The notes below the pieces were generated by a model. The model had not been told where the DNA came from. It searched no databases and worked only from the letters and a program-made list of their open reading frames with translations. From assembly GCA_902495245.1 (NCBI GenBank), contig CABUWI010000005.1, positions 62,001 to 126,000 on the forward strand: a stretch of DNA of 64,000 bases, read 5' to 3'. Shown one piece after another: positions 17,412 to 25,650 of this stretch. How positions within the stretch are numbered: the first letter of the stretch is position 1; each line of letters begins with the position of its first letter. A program made the translations under genes and the position numbers. The stretch comes from an uncultured Porphyromonadaceae bacterium. Lineage in GTDB: Bacteria > Bacteroidota > Bacteroidia > Bacteroidales > Muribaculaceae.

Positions 17412-17931
17412 ACGACTGCTGACAATCGTGGCGACGGCCGTCATGCTGCTCGCCGCCGGAGGGTGCCGTCCGCGCTACATGCTCAACGGCTCCGCCCTCG
17501 ACTATAACATTTACCGCACAATCTCCATCGAGAATTTCCCCATCAGGGCCGCGCTGGTCTATCCCCCGCTGCAGACCACCTTCGAGAACACCCTGGTCGA
17601 CTACATCGAGCGCAACACCCGCCTGCAGACCTCGGTGGGCAACAGCAACGCCGACCTGCAGCTCGAGGGCGAAATCACGCAATACGCCCTCTCGCCCGTG
17701 GCCGTGGGCACCAACGCCTACGCAACCCAGACGCGCCTGACAATCGGAGTTCATATTCGCTATATCGACAACAAGGCCGAGGGCGCCAACAAGGACATTG
17801 ACCGCACCTTCACGGCCTATCGCGACTTCGACGCCAATCTGATGCTCACCGACGTCCAGGACGACTTGTGCAACCAGATTTCAACCGAACTTGTAGAACT
17901 GATTTTCAACGCCACCCTTGGCAACTGGTAG
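17398..17931 (+). CDS. lptE: LPS-assembly lipoprotein LptE
   Basis: A 177-residue lipoprotein of the Bacteroidota LptE family, the outer-membrane partner of LptD in lipopolysaccharide insertion. The signal peptide ends in AAGGC, followed by RPRYMLNGSALDYNIYRTIS and the strand-rich FPIRAALVYPPLQTTFENTL and LEGEITQYALSPVAV, typical of the family. The ATG at 17398 is used; a GTG at 17392 is also in frame. It overlaps the end of the sigma-54 activator by 14 bases. Confidence 0.85.
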
Positions 17932-17950
17932 GGTAGAGATAATAGACGCA

Positions 17951-18718
17951 ATGGTCAGCAACGAACGGATTCAGCAATGGCTCGGCGGCGACGCCCCGAC
18001 GGCTGCCGAGATCAAGGAGCTCGGCGAGGAGATGCCGTGGTGGCTGCTCCCCGCGGCCATGCGCCTGCGCAACGGCCGCGACCTCTCGCCCGACGAGCGT
18101 TCGGCCCTGGCGTCGCGTCTGGCCGTCGGCGCTCCCGACTCCGAGCAGATGGCCATGGCGGCCGACACCGACCTGGCGCTCGACCTGAGCGGTTTCTACC
18201 CCGTCGAGCGGCCGTCGACTCCCGACACGACCGGTACGATCGAAAAATTTCTCACAACCTACGGCTCGTCGTCGCCCGAGGAAGACGCCCTGCTCGAACG
18301 GCTGATTTTCAACCCGACGCCCGACTATGCGCAGATGCTCGCCAAGGAGGAAGAACAGAGCCTCCCGGCGCCCGACGAGGCGCCCGAAGGTTCGGCCGAT
18401 GCGCTGATTAACTCGTTTATTATCAAGAGTAAAGCGGCCGGCGACAGATTCCCCGCTGCCGCCGGACCCGAGGCCGCTCCCGAGCCTCCCGAACCCGAAA
18501 CTCCGGTGCGGAAACCGGCCGTCGACCCCGACTCGACACTGAGCGAAAGTCTGGCCCGCGCTTACATAAAAAAAGGCAAATATTCAAAGGCTTATGAAAT
18601 TATAAGCGACTTAAATTTGAATTTTCCCGAAAAAAGTATTTACTTTGCAGACCAATTACGCTTCCTCGGCAAGCTCATGGCCATCGAGGAGCGTAGGGCC
18701 ATGTCCGATAAAAACTGA
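17951..18718 (+). CDS. Uncharacterised protein with C-terminal TPR-like helices
   Basis: A 255-residue cytoplasmic protein with no signal peptide or membrane helix. The N-terminal part is acidic and helix-rich (MVSNERIQQWLGG, EELGEEMPWWLLPAAMRL). The middle is low in complexity and rich in Pro, Glu and Ala. The last ~55 residues (SLARAYIKKGKYSKAYEIIS, DLNLNFPEKSIYFADQLRFL) look like one tetratricopeptide-type helical hairpin. The ATG at 17951 is preferred to an in-frame TTG at 17918 inside lptE. Conserved-looking placement between lptE and secG suggests an envelope-biogenesis link, but no function can be assigned. Confidence 0.7.
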   Translation: MVSNERIQQWLGGDAPTAAEIKELGEEMPWWLLPAAMRLRNGRDLSPDERSALASRLAVGAPDSEQMAMAADTDLALDLSGFYPVERPSTPDTTGTIEKFLTTYGSSSPEEDALLERLIFNPTPDYAQMLAKEEEQSLPAPDEAPEGSADALINSFIIKSKAAGDRFPAAAGPEAAPEPPEPETPVRKPAVDPDSTLSESLARAYIKKGKYSKAYEIISDLNLNFPEKSIYFADQLRFLGKLMAIEERRAMSDKN

Positions 18719-18745
18719 ATATTATTTACTATAAACCAATAGATT

Positions 18746-19123
18746 ATGATTTACACCCTGGTAATTATCCTTACCATTCTCGCCGCAATTCTGCTGATTG
18801 GCGTCGTTCTGATTCAGAAATCGAAAGGCGGCGGCCTCGGCTCGACCTTCGCTTCGAGCAACTCGATTCTGGGCGTCAAGCGCACTAACGACGTGATTGA
18901 AAAAGTTACATGGTGGCTCGCAGGCATCATCTGCTTCCTGTCCATCGCCAGCGTATTCGTGGCTCCCGCGCTGACCACCGGCACCGAAATCCGCACCTCT
19001 ATCGAGGAGACTCCGGCTGTCCCCGCGCTCGACATCAACGCTCAGCCCGCCGCTGCCGAAGCTCCCGCCGCTGAAGCTCCCGCTGCTGCCGAGGCTCCTG
19101 CTGCCGAGGCTCCCGCTAACTAA
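18746..19123 (+). CDS. secG: Preprotein translocase subunit SecG
   Basis: A 125-residue inner-membrane protein, the non-essential small subunit of the SecYEG channel. Two hydrophobic helices (residues ~2-23 and ~52-73) flank the conserved loop LIQKSKGGGLGSTFASSNSI, LGVKRTNDVIEKVTW. The C-terminal ~40 residues are Ala/Pro/Glu tandem repeats (EAPAAEAPAAAEAPAAEAPA), a flexible tail longer than in proteobacterial SecG. It lies 27 bases after the TPR-like gene and is followed by a strong terminator, closing this operon. Confidence 0.92.
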   Translation: MIYTLVIILTILAAILLIGVVLIQKSKGGGLGSTFASSNSILGVKRTNDVIEKVTWWLAGIICFLSIASVFVAPALTTGTEIRTSIEETPAVPALDINAQPAAAEAPAAEAPAAAEAPAAEAPAN

Positions 19124-19148
19124 CCCCGTCATTATTAACCTCTGTTGT

Positions 19149-19198
19149 AACAGCTATCTTAGCCCAATAGCTACCGTAGCTGTTATAGCTGTTTTTTT
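19149..19198 (+). terminator. Terminator after secG
   Basis: AACAGCTAT (19149-19157) pairs with ATAGCTGTT (19185-19193), continuing into a T7 run. The loop contains a smaller AGCTA/TAGCT pairing. prfB starts 18 bases further on, with no obvious promoter of its own, so some read-through is expected. Confidence 0.75.
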
Positions 19199-19210
19199 GT
19201 ATCACCCGCA

Positions 19211-20327
19211 ATGATTACACAAGAACAATTAAAAGAGACCTTTGAGCGCAAGCTGGCGCTGAGGAGGTATCTTTGACATCGACAGCAAGAAAATAGAAGT
19301 CGAAGAAGAAGAACTGCGCACCCACGTGCCCGATTTCTGGGAACACCCCAAGGAGGCTCAGGCGCAGATGAAAAAAATCAAAGACCTGCAGGCCTGGATT
19401 GACGGCTACGAGGAAATCGAGAAGGCATGCGACGAGCTGCAGCTCTCGCTCGACTTCTTCAAGGAGGAACTCGTGAGCGAAGACGAGGTCGACGCTCTCT
19501 ATGCCGACACCGTTGCCAAAATCGAGGCTCTCGAGCTGCGCAACATGCTGCGCCGCGAGGAAGACAAGATGGACGTCGTGCTGAAAATCAACTCGGGCGC
19601 CGGCGGCACCGAGAGTCAGGACTGGGCTTCGATGCTGATGCGCATGTATCTGCGCTGGGCCGAGAAACACGGCTATAAAACCTCAATCGCCAACATTCTC
19701 GACGGCGAAGAGGCCGGCATCAAGTCGGTTACCATCAACATCGAAGGCGACATGGCATACGGCTATCTCAAAAGCGAAAACGGCGTGCACCGTCTGGTGC
19801 GCGTAAGCCCCTACAACGCCCAGGGCAAGCGCATGACCTCGTTTGCCTCCGTGTTCGTCACTCCCCTGGTTGACGACACCATCGAGGTGAAGGTCGAACC
19901 CGCCCTTATGAGCTGGGACACCTTCCGTTCGGGCGGCGCCGGCGGCCAGAACGTCAACAAGGTGGAGTCGGGCGTCAGACTGCGCTATCAGTACACCGAC
20001 CCCTACACCGGCGAGCAAGAAGAGATTCTCATCGAGAACACCGAGACGCGCGACCAGCCCAAGAACAAGGAGAACGCCCTGCGCCAGCTGCGCTCGATTC
20101 TCTATGACAAGGAGTTGCAGCATCGTCTGGCCGAGCAGGCAAAGGTCGAGGCCGGTAAGATGAAAATCGAGTGGGGCTCACAGATACGCAGCTACGTTTT
20201 CGACGACCGCCGCGTCAAGGACCACCGCACAAACTATCAGACGGCCGACGTCAACGGAGTCATGGACGGCGACATCGACGACTTCATCAAAGCCTACCTC
20301 ATGGAATTTGCCGCAACCGCCGAATAG
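19211..20327 (+). CDS. prfB: Peptide chain release factor 2, programmed +1 frameshift
   Basis: RF2 terminates translation at UGA and UAA. A short first frame (ATG at 19211, 21 codons) ends at an in-frame TGA (19274-19276). A +1 shift on CTT continues with GAC at 19275 and yields a 371-residue protein, the normal length. Downstream are the helical N-domain, the codon-recognition loop S199-P200-Y201 (SPF in E. coli; here Tyr replaces Phe) within VRVSPYNAQGKRMTSF, and the peptidyl-hydrolase GGQ motif at 244-246 (SGGAGGQNVNKVESG). The recoding site matches the classical RF2 autoregulatory site, in which low RF2 slows termination at UGA and favours the shift. Annotating from the downstream GTG at 19326 would truncate the protein. 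Confidence 0.95.
19262..19277 (+). promoter_or_regulatory. RF2 programmed-frameshift site
   Basis: AGGAGG TAT CTT TGA C: a Shine-Dalgarno-like hexamer, the slippery CTT codon and the in-frame TGA followed by C, spaced as in known prfB sites. TATCTTTG within it also happens to match the -7 promoter consensus. Confidence 0.93.
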
Positions 20328-20336
20328 GGCGGCGTA

Positions 20337-20368
20337 TTTGCAAGATTGAAAAATTTTGTCTATCTTTG
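20337..20368 (+). promoter_or_regulatory. Promoter of the SurA-like isomerase
   Basis: TTTG (20337-20340) and TATCTTTG (20361-20368) are separated by 20 bp. They lie just after the prfB stop and give a ~45-nt leader. Confidence 0.75.
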
Positions 20369-20418
20369 CGCGCTGAAACCATAAATAAAACACAGCTAAC
20401 AAATTTCCAACCGCATAA

Positions 20419-22437
20419 ATGGCAACACTTCAAAAAATCCGCAACCGGTCGGTGCTTCTGGTGAGCATCATTTTCGTTGCACTTTTCCTTTTCATCATCA
20501 CGATCATCGACAACCCCCTGGGCCTCTTCATGGACCAGACTTCGGTAGCCAACGTCAATGGTCAGAAAATCGACTACGAGCAGTATAACGAACGCGCCAA
20601 CCTGATTCGCGAACAGAACCCGCAGGTAACCGACGCCGACGAGCAGGCTCTGCGCAGCCTCGTAACCGAAACCCTCTACAAGCAGGAGTTCGACAAACTC
20701 GGCCTCGCCGTTACCGACAAGGAGCTCAGCTCTTATCTGACCGCCGAAGACGCCCCCTATAGCGTCGTTGCTCAGTTCTATCAGCAGTTCGGCGCCACAC
20801 CCGCCGACGTGCTCACCGCTCTGAAAGACCCCGCCGCAAGCGGCCTCAACCAGGAGCAGATCAATCAGATTTCGCGCTCATATGCCGAATTTGAAAAGAA
20901 TCTGACCGACCAGCTCCTGACCCAGAAGCTCTTCGGCCTGCTTCAGGGCACGATCAACGCCAACAAGCTCGACGCAAAACAGATTTTCGACGAGGGCAAC
21001 ACGACCTACACCCTGGCCGCCGTGAGCAAGAACCTCTATGAGACCACCGACACGGTTACTCCCGCCGAAATCGAAAAATACTACAACGCCCACCGCGAGG
21101 CCTACAAGCTTTCAAACCCGGCCCGCTTCGTGCGCTACGTAACCCTCCCCATTTCCGCCAGCGCTCAAGACCGCCAGAAGGCCATGACCGCCGCTCAGGA
21201 AGCCCTGGTAGCCGTTCAGGCCGGCGAGAAGATGGACGCCCTGATTGGCAACGGCGCCTTCGTCATCGACCATCAGATTGCCGACTCCACCGCCGTCAAG
21301 AATGTTACCACCACCGGCCTGCGCGACTTCCTTAAGAATGCCGAAGTCGGTACCGCCGAAATTGTAGGTCCCAACAGCGCCTATGCCCCCAACGACCCCA
21401 AAATCACCATTGCCCGCCTCGTCAGCCGCGAAAACAAACCCAACAGCGCAATGATCAGCCAGGTGGTATTTGACGGCACCGTCGGCGCCGACTCGATTGT
21501 GGCTCAGCTCAACGCAGGCGTCAAGGCCGACTCCATCAGCGGCGTCGCTCAGGCAATGCCCGCGCAGAAAATGACCTTCGAGCAGCTCACAAACGTAATC
21601 GACACTCTCAAGGCCGTAGGCCCCGGCAAATACATCAACCTCGGTCAGGCCGCAATCGCCGTCGAGAGCTTCGGCGCTCCCGAGCAGGTTGTCGAATACT
21701 ACACCGCAACCTACGCCGTAGAGCCCTCGCGCGAAACCATCGATCAGCTCAACACCCGCATGCGCGACTTCCTCATCTCTGCCCCCAACGCCGAGACGTT
21801 CACCAACGACAACGCCATGCTCCAGGGCCTCATGGTTCAGGAAACCCTCATCGACGAGTCGAACGCAAGCCTCGACGGAATGGAAGACTCGCGCAACATG
21901 GTAGCATGGGCTATGGACGCCAAGAAAGGTCAGGTCAGCCGCCTCTACACCGACAGCAAGAACTCGCGCCTGGCAGCCATCGCCGTTGTCGACGAATATA
22001 AAGACTATATCCCCTACACCTTCCCCGGCCTCTCTGCCGCAATCAAACAAGGCGCACAGACCGAAAAGAACGCCGACATCATCATCAAGGAAGTCGGCGG
22101 CAAGGGCAACAGCCTCGACGAATACAAAAACCTCATGGGCGTGCAGAGAGTCGACACCATGCGTGGCGTCAACCTCTCCGGCGGCCGCTACGGCCAGCTC
22201 GGCGCAGTCCGCGCCGCCAAGCCCGGCCAGATTGTCGGCCCCGTGCGTTGGAACAGCGCTGTCATTGTCTACTCCGTTATCGACAGTCAGGAAGGCTCCA
22301 TGCCCTACGACGAAAAGTCCACCTCCATGCAGTTCCAGCGTCAGGCACGCAACTTCGTGCTCGGTCAGAACCCCGACGCACTGCTGCTCGGCGACGGCCG
22401 GATTCGCTACAAGTTCCTCCGATTCACCCGTCAATAA
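20419..22437 (+). CDS. Membrane-anchored SurA/PpiD-like peptidylprolyl isomerase
   Basis: A 672-residue periplasmic folding factor. One N-terminal membrane helix (residues ~12-30, VLLVSIIFVALFLFIITII) anchors it in the inner membrane. The following ~150 residues match the SurA N-terminal chaperone fold (NVNGQKIDYEQYNERANLIR and LRSLVTETLYKQEFDKLGLA). The remainder contains degenerate parvulin-type rotamase modules (e.g. SAPNAETFTNDNAMLQGLMV, AKPGQIVGPVRWN). Size and layout match the large PpiD-like proteins of Bacteroidota. It probably assists outer-membrane protein folding; whether the rotamase sites are active cannot be judged from sequence alone. Confidence 0.85.
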   Translation: MATLQKIRNRSVLLVSIIFVALFLFIITIIDNPLGLFMDQTSVANVNGQKIDYEQYNERANLIREQNPQVTDADEQALRSLVTETLYKQEFDKLGLAVTDKELSSYLTAEDAPYSVVAQFYQQFGATPADVLTALKDPAASGLNQEQINQISRSYAEFEKNLTDQLLTQKLFGLLQGTINANKLDAKQIFDEGNTTYTLAAVSKNLYETTDTVTPAEIEKYYNAHREAYKLSNPARFVRYVTLPISASAQDRQKAMTAAQEALVAVQAGEKMDALIGNGAFVIDHQIADSTAVKNVTTTGLRDFLKNAEVGTAEIVGPNSAYAPNDPKITIARLVSRENKPNSAMISQVVFDGTVGADSIVAQLNAGVKADSISGVAQAMPAQKMTFEQLTNVIDTLKAVGPGKYINLGQAAIAVESFGAPEQVVEYYTATYAVEPSRETIDQLNTRMRDFLISAPNAETFTNDNAMLQGLMVQETLIDESNASLDGMEDSRNMVAWAMDAKKGQVSRLYTDSKNSRLAAIAVVDEYKDYIPYTFPGLSAAIKQGAQTEKNADIIIKEVGGKGNSLDEYKNLMGVQRVDTMRGVNLSGGRYGQLGAVRAAKPGQIVGPVRWNSAVIVYSVIDSQEGSMPYDEKSTSMQFQRQARNFVLGQNPDALLLGDGRIRYKFLRFTRQ

Positions 22438-22472
22438 GAAAAATCGCATAACAATATAAAATAACAACAATT

Positions 22473-22552
22473 CCCCTCAACCCGGAATCCGCAAACCGGG
22501 TTACTCAAGGCGTGCCGACGTGATGTCGTCGCGCCTTGTAGTTTCTGAGGGG
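22473..22552 (+). ncRNA. Predicted three-way-junction RNA element
   Basis: An outer stem CCCCTCA (22473-22479) with TGAGGGG (22546-22552) encloses two hairpins: AACCCGG/CCGGGTT (22479-22485/22496-22502), and CAAGGCG/CGCCTTG (22506-22512/22532-22538) continuing past a 3-nt bulge into CGACG/CGTCG (22516-22520/22527-22531). The first base of hairpin 1 competes with the last of the outer stem. It lies between the isomerase stop and the SemiSWEET gene and has no U-tract directly after it. It may be a cis-regulatory leader, a 3' UTR element or a small RNA; I recognise no known class. Confidence 0.5.
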
Positions 22553-22620
22553 GTCAACAAAACTGCCCTGTGAAGGGTTCTATAACAAAGAATATACATA
22601 ACCCCAAAAGACAACACAAC

Positions 22621-22911
22621 ATGACTGCATCTCTCATTGTCGGCTATCTCGCCTCCATATGCATGGTCTGCGGCTATCTCCCGCAGGCAATCGCCACCAT
22701 GCGCACCCGCGACACCGACGGCATCGCCCTCCCAACCTTCCTCGCCATGGGGGCCGGCTCAATCTTCTTCGTAATCCAGGGCATAATGATTGACAACCTC
22801 CCCCTCGTAATCACCAACGTAATCACCGCCGTCTGTTCCGCCATCATCTTCGGCATCAAAATCTACAACGACCACTTCCGCACCCGCCGTAACAACCGGC
22901 ATCATGACTGA
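22621..22911 (+). CDS. SemiSWEET-family transporter
   Basis: A 96-residue membrane protein with three hydrophobic helices, the half-size bacterial relatives of SWEET sugar transporters that work as homodimers. The conserved PQ motif is present (GYLPQAIATMRTRDTDGIAL) and is followed by PTFLAMGAGSIFFVIQGIMI and the third helix LPLVITNVITAVCSAIIFGI. The ATG at 22621 is used because an upstream in-frame GTG at 22570 adds a hydrophilic, unconserved stretch. The substrate is likely a small sugar, but this cannot be read from sequence. The structured RNA at 22473-22552 lies 68 bases upstream. Confidence 0.85.
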   Translation: MTASLIVGYLASICMVCGYLPQAIATMRTRDTDGIALPTFLAMGAGSIFFVIQGIMIDNLPLVITNVITAVCSAIIFGIKIYNDHFRTRRNNRHHD

Positions 22912-23022
22912 CAGAATGGCAGTCGCCGTGGCATGCAACTTTTTTGGCACGCTATTTGTTAATTCTTTGCACAGACGAATTTGAATTAACAAAACAAAAA
23001 ACTCTTAAACATAACCGAAATT

Positions 23023-24930
23023 ATGGGAAAAATCATTGGCATTGACCTCGGCACGACCAACTCGTGCGTGGCCGTTCTTGAAGGCAAAGACCCCGTTGTT
23101 ATCCCCAACAGCGAAGGCCGTAACACGACCCCCTCGGTCGTAGCGTTTACCGACGGCGGCGAACGCAAGGTCGGCGAACCCGCCAAGCGTCAGGCAATCA
23201 CCAACCCCAAGCGCACAATCTATTCGATCAAGCGCTTCATGGGTGAACACTGCAACGATGTTGAAAACGAAATCAAGCGCGTGCCCTACAAGGTAGTGTG
23301 CGGCGCAAACAACACTCCCCGCGTCGACATCGACGGCAAGGAATACTCTCCTCAGGAAATCTCGGCAATGATTCTTCAGAAAATGAAGAAGACCGCCGAA
23401 GACTATCTGGGCCAGACCGTCAGCGAGGCCGTTATCACCGTGCCCGCCTACTTCAACGACGCCCAGCGTCAGGCCACCAAGGAAGCCGGCGAGATTGCCG
23501 GTCTGACCGTGCGCCGTATCGTCAACGAGCCCACCGCTGCTGCACTGGCCTATGGCCTCGACAAGGACGGCAAGGACCAGAAAATCGCCGTGTTCGACCT
23601 TGGCGGCGGCACGTTCGATATATCTATCCTCGAGCTGGGCGACGGCGTCTTCGAAGTTAAGTCGACCAACGGCGACACCCACCTCGGCGGCGACGACTTC
23701 GACCAGGTCATCATCGACTGGCTTGCCGACGAGTTCCAGAAAGAAGAGGGCGTTGACCTGCGCATGGACCCCATGGCACTGCAGCGCCTGAAAGAGGCTG
23801 CCGAAAAGGCAAAGATTGAACTTTCGAGCTCGACCTCGACCGAAATCAACCTCCCCTACATCATGCCCGTCAACGGTCTGCCCAAACACCTGGTAAAGAC
23901 CCTGACCCGCGCTAAATTCGAACAGCTCTCCGACCTGCTGATTCAGGCCACTGTCGAGCCCTGCCGCAAGGCCCTCGAAGACGCCGGCCTCACCCCCTCC
24001 GACATTCACGAGGTTATTCTCGTCGGCGGTTCGACCCGTATCCCCGCAATCCAGGCCAAGGTCAAGGAAATCTTCGGCCGCGAACCCTCAAAGGGCGTTA
24101 ACCCCGACGAGGTGGTTGCAGTGGGCGCCGCAATTCAGGGCGGTGTGCTCTCTGGCGACGTCAAAGACGTGCTGCTGCTTGACGTCGTGCCCCTGAGCGT
24201 CGGCATCGAGACCCTGGGCGGCGTGATGACCAAGCTCATCGAAGCCAACACCACCATTCCTACCCGCAAGAGCGAAACCTTCTCGACCGCTGCCGACAAT
24301 CAGCCCTCGGTTGAAATCGTAGTGCTGCAGGGCGAGCGCCCCATGGCAAAAGACGACAAGATTCTGGGCAAGTTCCACCTCGACGGAATCGCTCCCGCGC
24401 CCCGCGGCATTCCGCAGATTGAAGTTACCTTCGAAATCGACGCCAACGGCATTCTCAACGTCAGCGCCAAAGACAAGGCAACCGGCAAGGAACAGAGCAT
24501 TCGCATCGAGGCTTCGAGCGGCCTGACCGACGCCGAAATCAAGCGAATGAAAGAAGAGGCCGAGGCAAACGCCGCTGCCGACGCCAAGGAGAAAGAGCGC
24601 GTCGACACCATCAACAAGGCCGACTCCATCATCTTCCAGACCGAAAAGCAGCTCGCCGACCTCGGCGACAAGATTCCCGCCGACAAGAAGGCTGCAATCG
24701 AGGCCGCTCTGACCAAGCTGAAAGATGCCCACAAGGCTCAGGACGTCGCCGCCATCGAGGCTGCAATCAAGGAGATTGAAACCACCTTCGGCGCCGCTCA
24801 GCAAGACATTCTCAACGCCCAGGCACAGGCCCAGCAGGCTGCCGGCAACCCAGGCGCCCAGGCAGGCCCCACTCCCGGCAACGGCGGCGACGACCACGTT
24901 ACCGACGTCGACTTCGAAGAAGTGAAATAA
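23023..24930 (+). CDS. dnaK: Chaperone DnaK (Hsp70)
   Basis: A 635-residue cytosolic Hsp70. The ATPase domain opens with [20 protein letters not shown] and contains [20 protein letters not shown], the phosphate-2 loop [14 protein letters not shown] and [11 protein letters not shown]. The interdomain linker reads [19 protein letters not shown] substrate-binding beta-domain and a helical lid follow, ending in the conserved-type tail DVDFEEVK after a Gln/Ala/Gly-rich stretch. dnaJ and grpE are not adjacent; dnaK stands alone between the SemiSWEET gene and the AbiE pair. A -33-like TTTG lies at 22943-22946, but the -7 match (ATTCTTTG, 22962-22969) is weak. No CIRCE-like repeat was seen. Confidence 0.97.
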   Translation: MGKIIGIDLGTTNSCVAVLEGKDPVVIPNSEGRNTTPSVVAFTDGGERKVGEPAKRQAITNPKRTIYSIKRFMGEHCNDVENEIKRVPYKVVCGANNTPRVDIDGKEYSPQEISAMILQKMKKTAEDYLGQTVSEAVITVPAYFNDAQRQATKEAGEIAGLTVRRIVNEPTAAALAYGLDKDGKDQKIAVFDLGGGTFDISILELGDGVFEVKSTNGDTHLGGDDFDQVIIDWLADEFQKEEGVDLRMDPMALQRLKEAAEKAKIELSSSTSTEINLPYIMPVNGLPKHLVKTLTRAKFEQLSDLLIQATVEPCRKALEDAGLTPSDIHEVILVGGSTRIPAIQAKVKEIFGREPSKGVNPDEVVAVGAAIQGGVLSGDVKDVLLLDVVPLSVGIETLGGVMTKLIEANTTIPTRKSETFSTAADNQPSVEIVVLQGERPMAKDDKILGKFHLDGIAPAPRGIPQIEVTFEIDANGILNVSAKDKATGKEQSIRIEASSGLTDAEIKRMKEEAEANAAADAKEKERVDTINKADSIIFQTEKQLADLGDKIPADKKAAIEAALTKLKDAHKAQDVAAIEAAIKEIETTFGAAQQDILNAQAQAQQAAGNPGAQAGPTPGNGGDDHVTDVDFEEVK

Positions 24931-24958
24931 CCCTCTCCCGCTGAGCAGCAAAAATTTC

Positions 24959-24991
24959 GGAAGAAAATCCTATTAGATAGGATTTTCTTCC
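24959..24991. promoter_or_regulatory. 15-bp-arm palindrome upstream of abiEi (operator and/or dnaK terminator)
   Basis: Arms 24959-24973 and 24977-24991 are perfect 15-bp inverted repeats (GGAAGAAAATCCTAT) with a 3-bp TAG spacer. They sit where the -33 region of the abiEi promoter should be, suiting an AbiEi operator. The downstream CTATTTTTTT also lets the same sequence terminate dnaK transcripts. Confidence 0.6.
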
Positions 24992-25002
24992 TATTTTTTT
25001 GC

Positions 25003-25010
25003 TATCTTTG
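25003..25010 (+). promoter_or_regulatory. -7 box of the abiE operon
   Basis: TATCTTTG ends 4 bases before the ATG at 25015, so the predicted transcript starts at or next to the start codon. Confidence 0.65.
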
Positions 25011-25014
25011 CGCC

Positions 25015-25650
25015 ATGAACCCAATTTTGGCAAAATACGGCAACATGCCTGTCAGCGCGACATCTCTGGCGTTGGAATTTCCCGGAATTAAAAAGCCGGC
25101 GCAAAAACTCGCACTGCTTGAACGAGACGGCGTCATAATCCGGCTCAAGCGCGGACTGTATGTATGTTCGGAAAAAGCCACCGGGAAGCCACTTTCGCTT
25201 GAACTGATTGCCAACAGACTGCTGACGCCCTCATACGTGTCGATGTCAACCGCATTACGATATTACGGGCTGATTCCGGAAGCGACCTATCTGATTCAGT
25301 CCATGACAACCGGAGAGCACCGTGAATATGACACTCCAGTCGGACGCTTTGTCTTCACCCGTATGAAAAAAGAAGCCTTCAATATCGGAATCTGTAACAT
25401 TGAAGAAAACGGATATTCATTTCTAATGGCATCTCCCGAAAAAGCGCTTTGCGATTTGATTGCCAACTCGCTGGCGCTCTTGCTGCGCTATCGCAATGAA
25501 GCCCTTGCATATCTCGAAGAAGATATCCGTTTTGATATGGACGTTTTCTACAGACTCAATCCCCGCATATTCGAGCAGTACATTGCTGTCAATGGCAAAA
25601 AAGCGGCCTCGGTCAACACAATTCTGAATCTTCTCGTGAATCATGGATAA
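25015..25650 (+). CDS. AbiEi-family antitoxin (type IV toxin-antitoxin)
   Basis: A 211-residue transcriptional regulator and antitoxin of the AbiE system. The N-terminal ~70 residues form a winged helix-turn-helix (LALLERDGVIIRLKRGLYVC). The rest matches the AbiEi C-terminal region: LSLELIANRLLTPSYVSMST, ALRYYGLIPE, VFTRMKKEAFNIG and ASPEKALCDLI. In characterised AbiE pairs the antitoxin binds inverted repeats ahead of its own gene, which fits the palindrome at 24959-24991. It overlaps the toxin gene by 8 bases. Composition is more A/T-rich than neighbouring dnaK, suggesting acquisition by transfer. Confidence 0.88.
   Translation: MNPILAKYGNMPVSATSLALEFPGIKKPAQKLALLERDGVIIRLKRGLYVCSEKATGKPLSLELIANRLLTPSYVSMSTALRYYGLIPEATYLIQSMTTGEHREYDTPVGRFVFTRMKKEAFNIGICNIEENGYSFLMASPEKALCDLIANSLALLLRYRNEALAYLEEDIRFDMDVFYRLNPRIFEQYIAVNGKKAASVNTILNLLVNHG

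Noticed and set aside
19268..19275. Internal promoter (TATCTTTG matches the -7 consensus)
   Set aside because: These bases are fixed by the RF2 recoding site (TAT CTT TGA), and no TTTG lies at the proper distance upstream.
19326..20327. prfB starting at the downstream GTG as a simple 333-residue ORF
   Set aside because: It would lose the conserved N-terminal helix; the upstream 21-codon frame with AGGAGG-TAT-CTT-TGA-C is the standard programmed-frameshift arrangement.
21112..22470. 452-codon minus-strand frame opposite the SurA-like isomerase
   Set aside because: No signal peptide, domain or promoter; explained by codon bias of the plus-strand gene.
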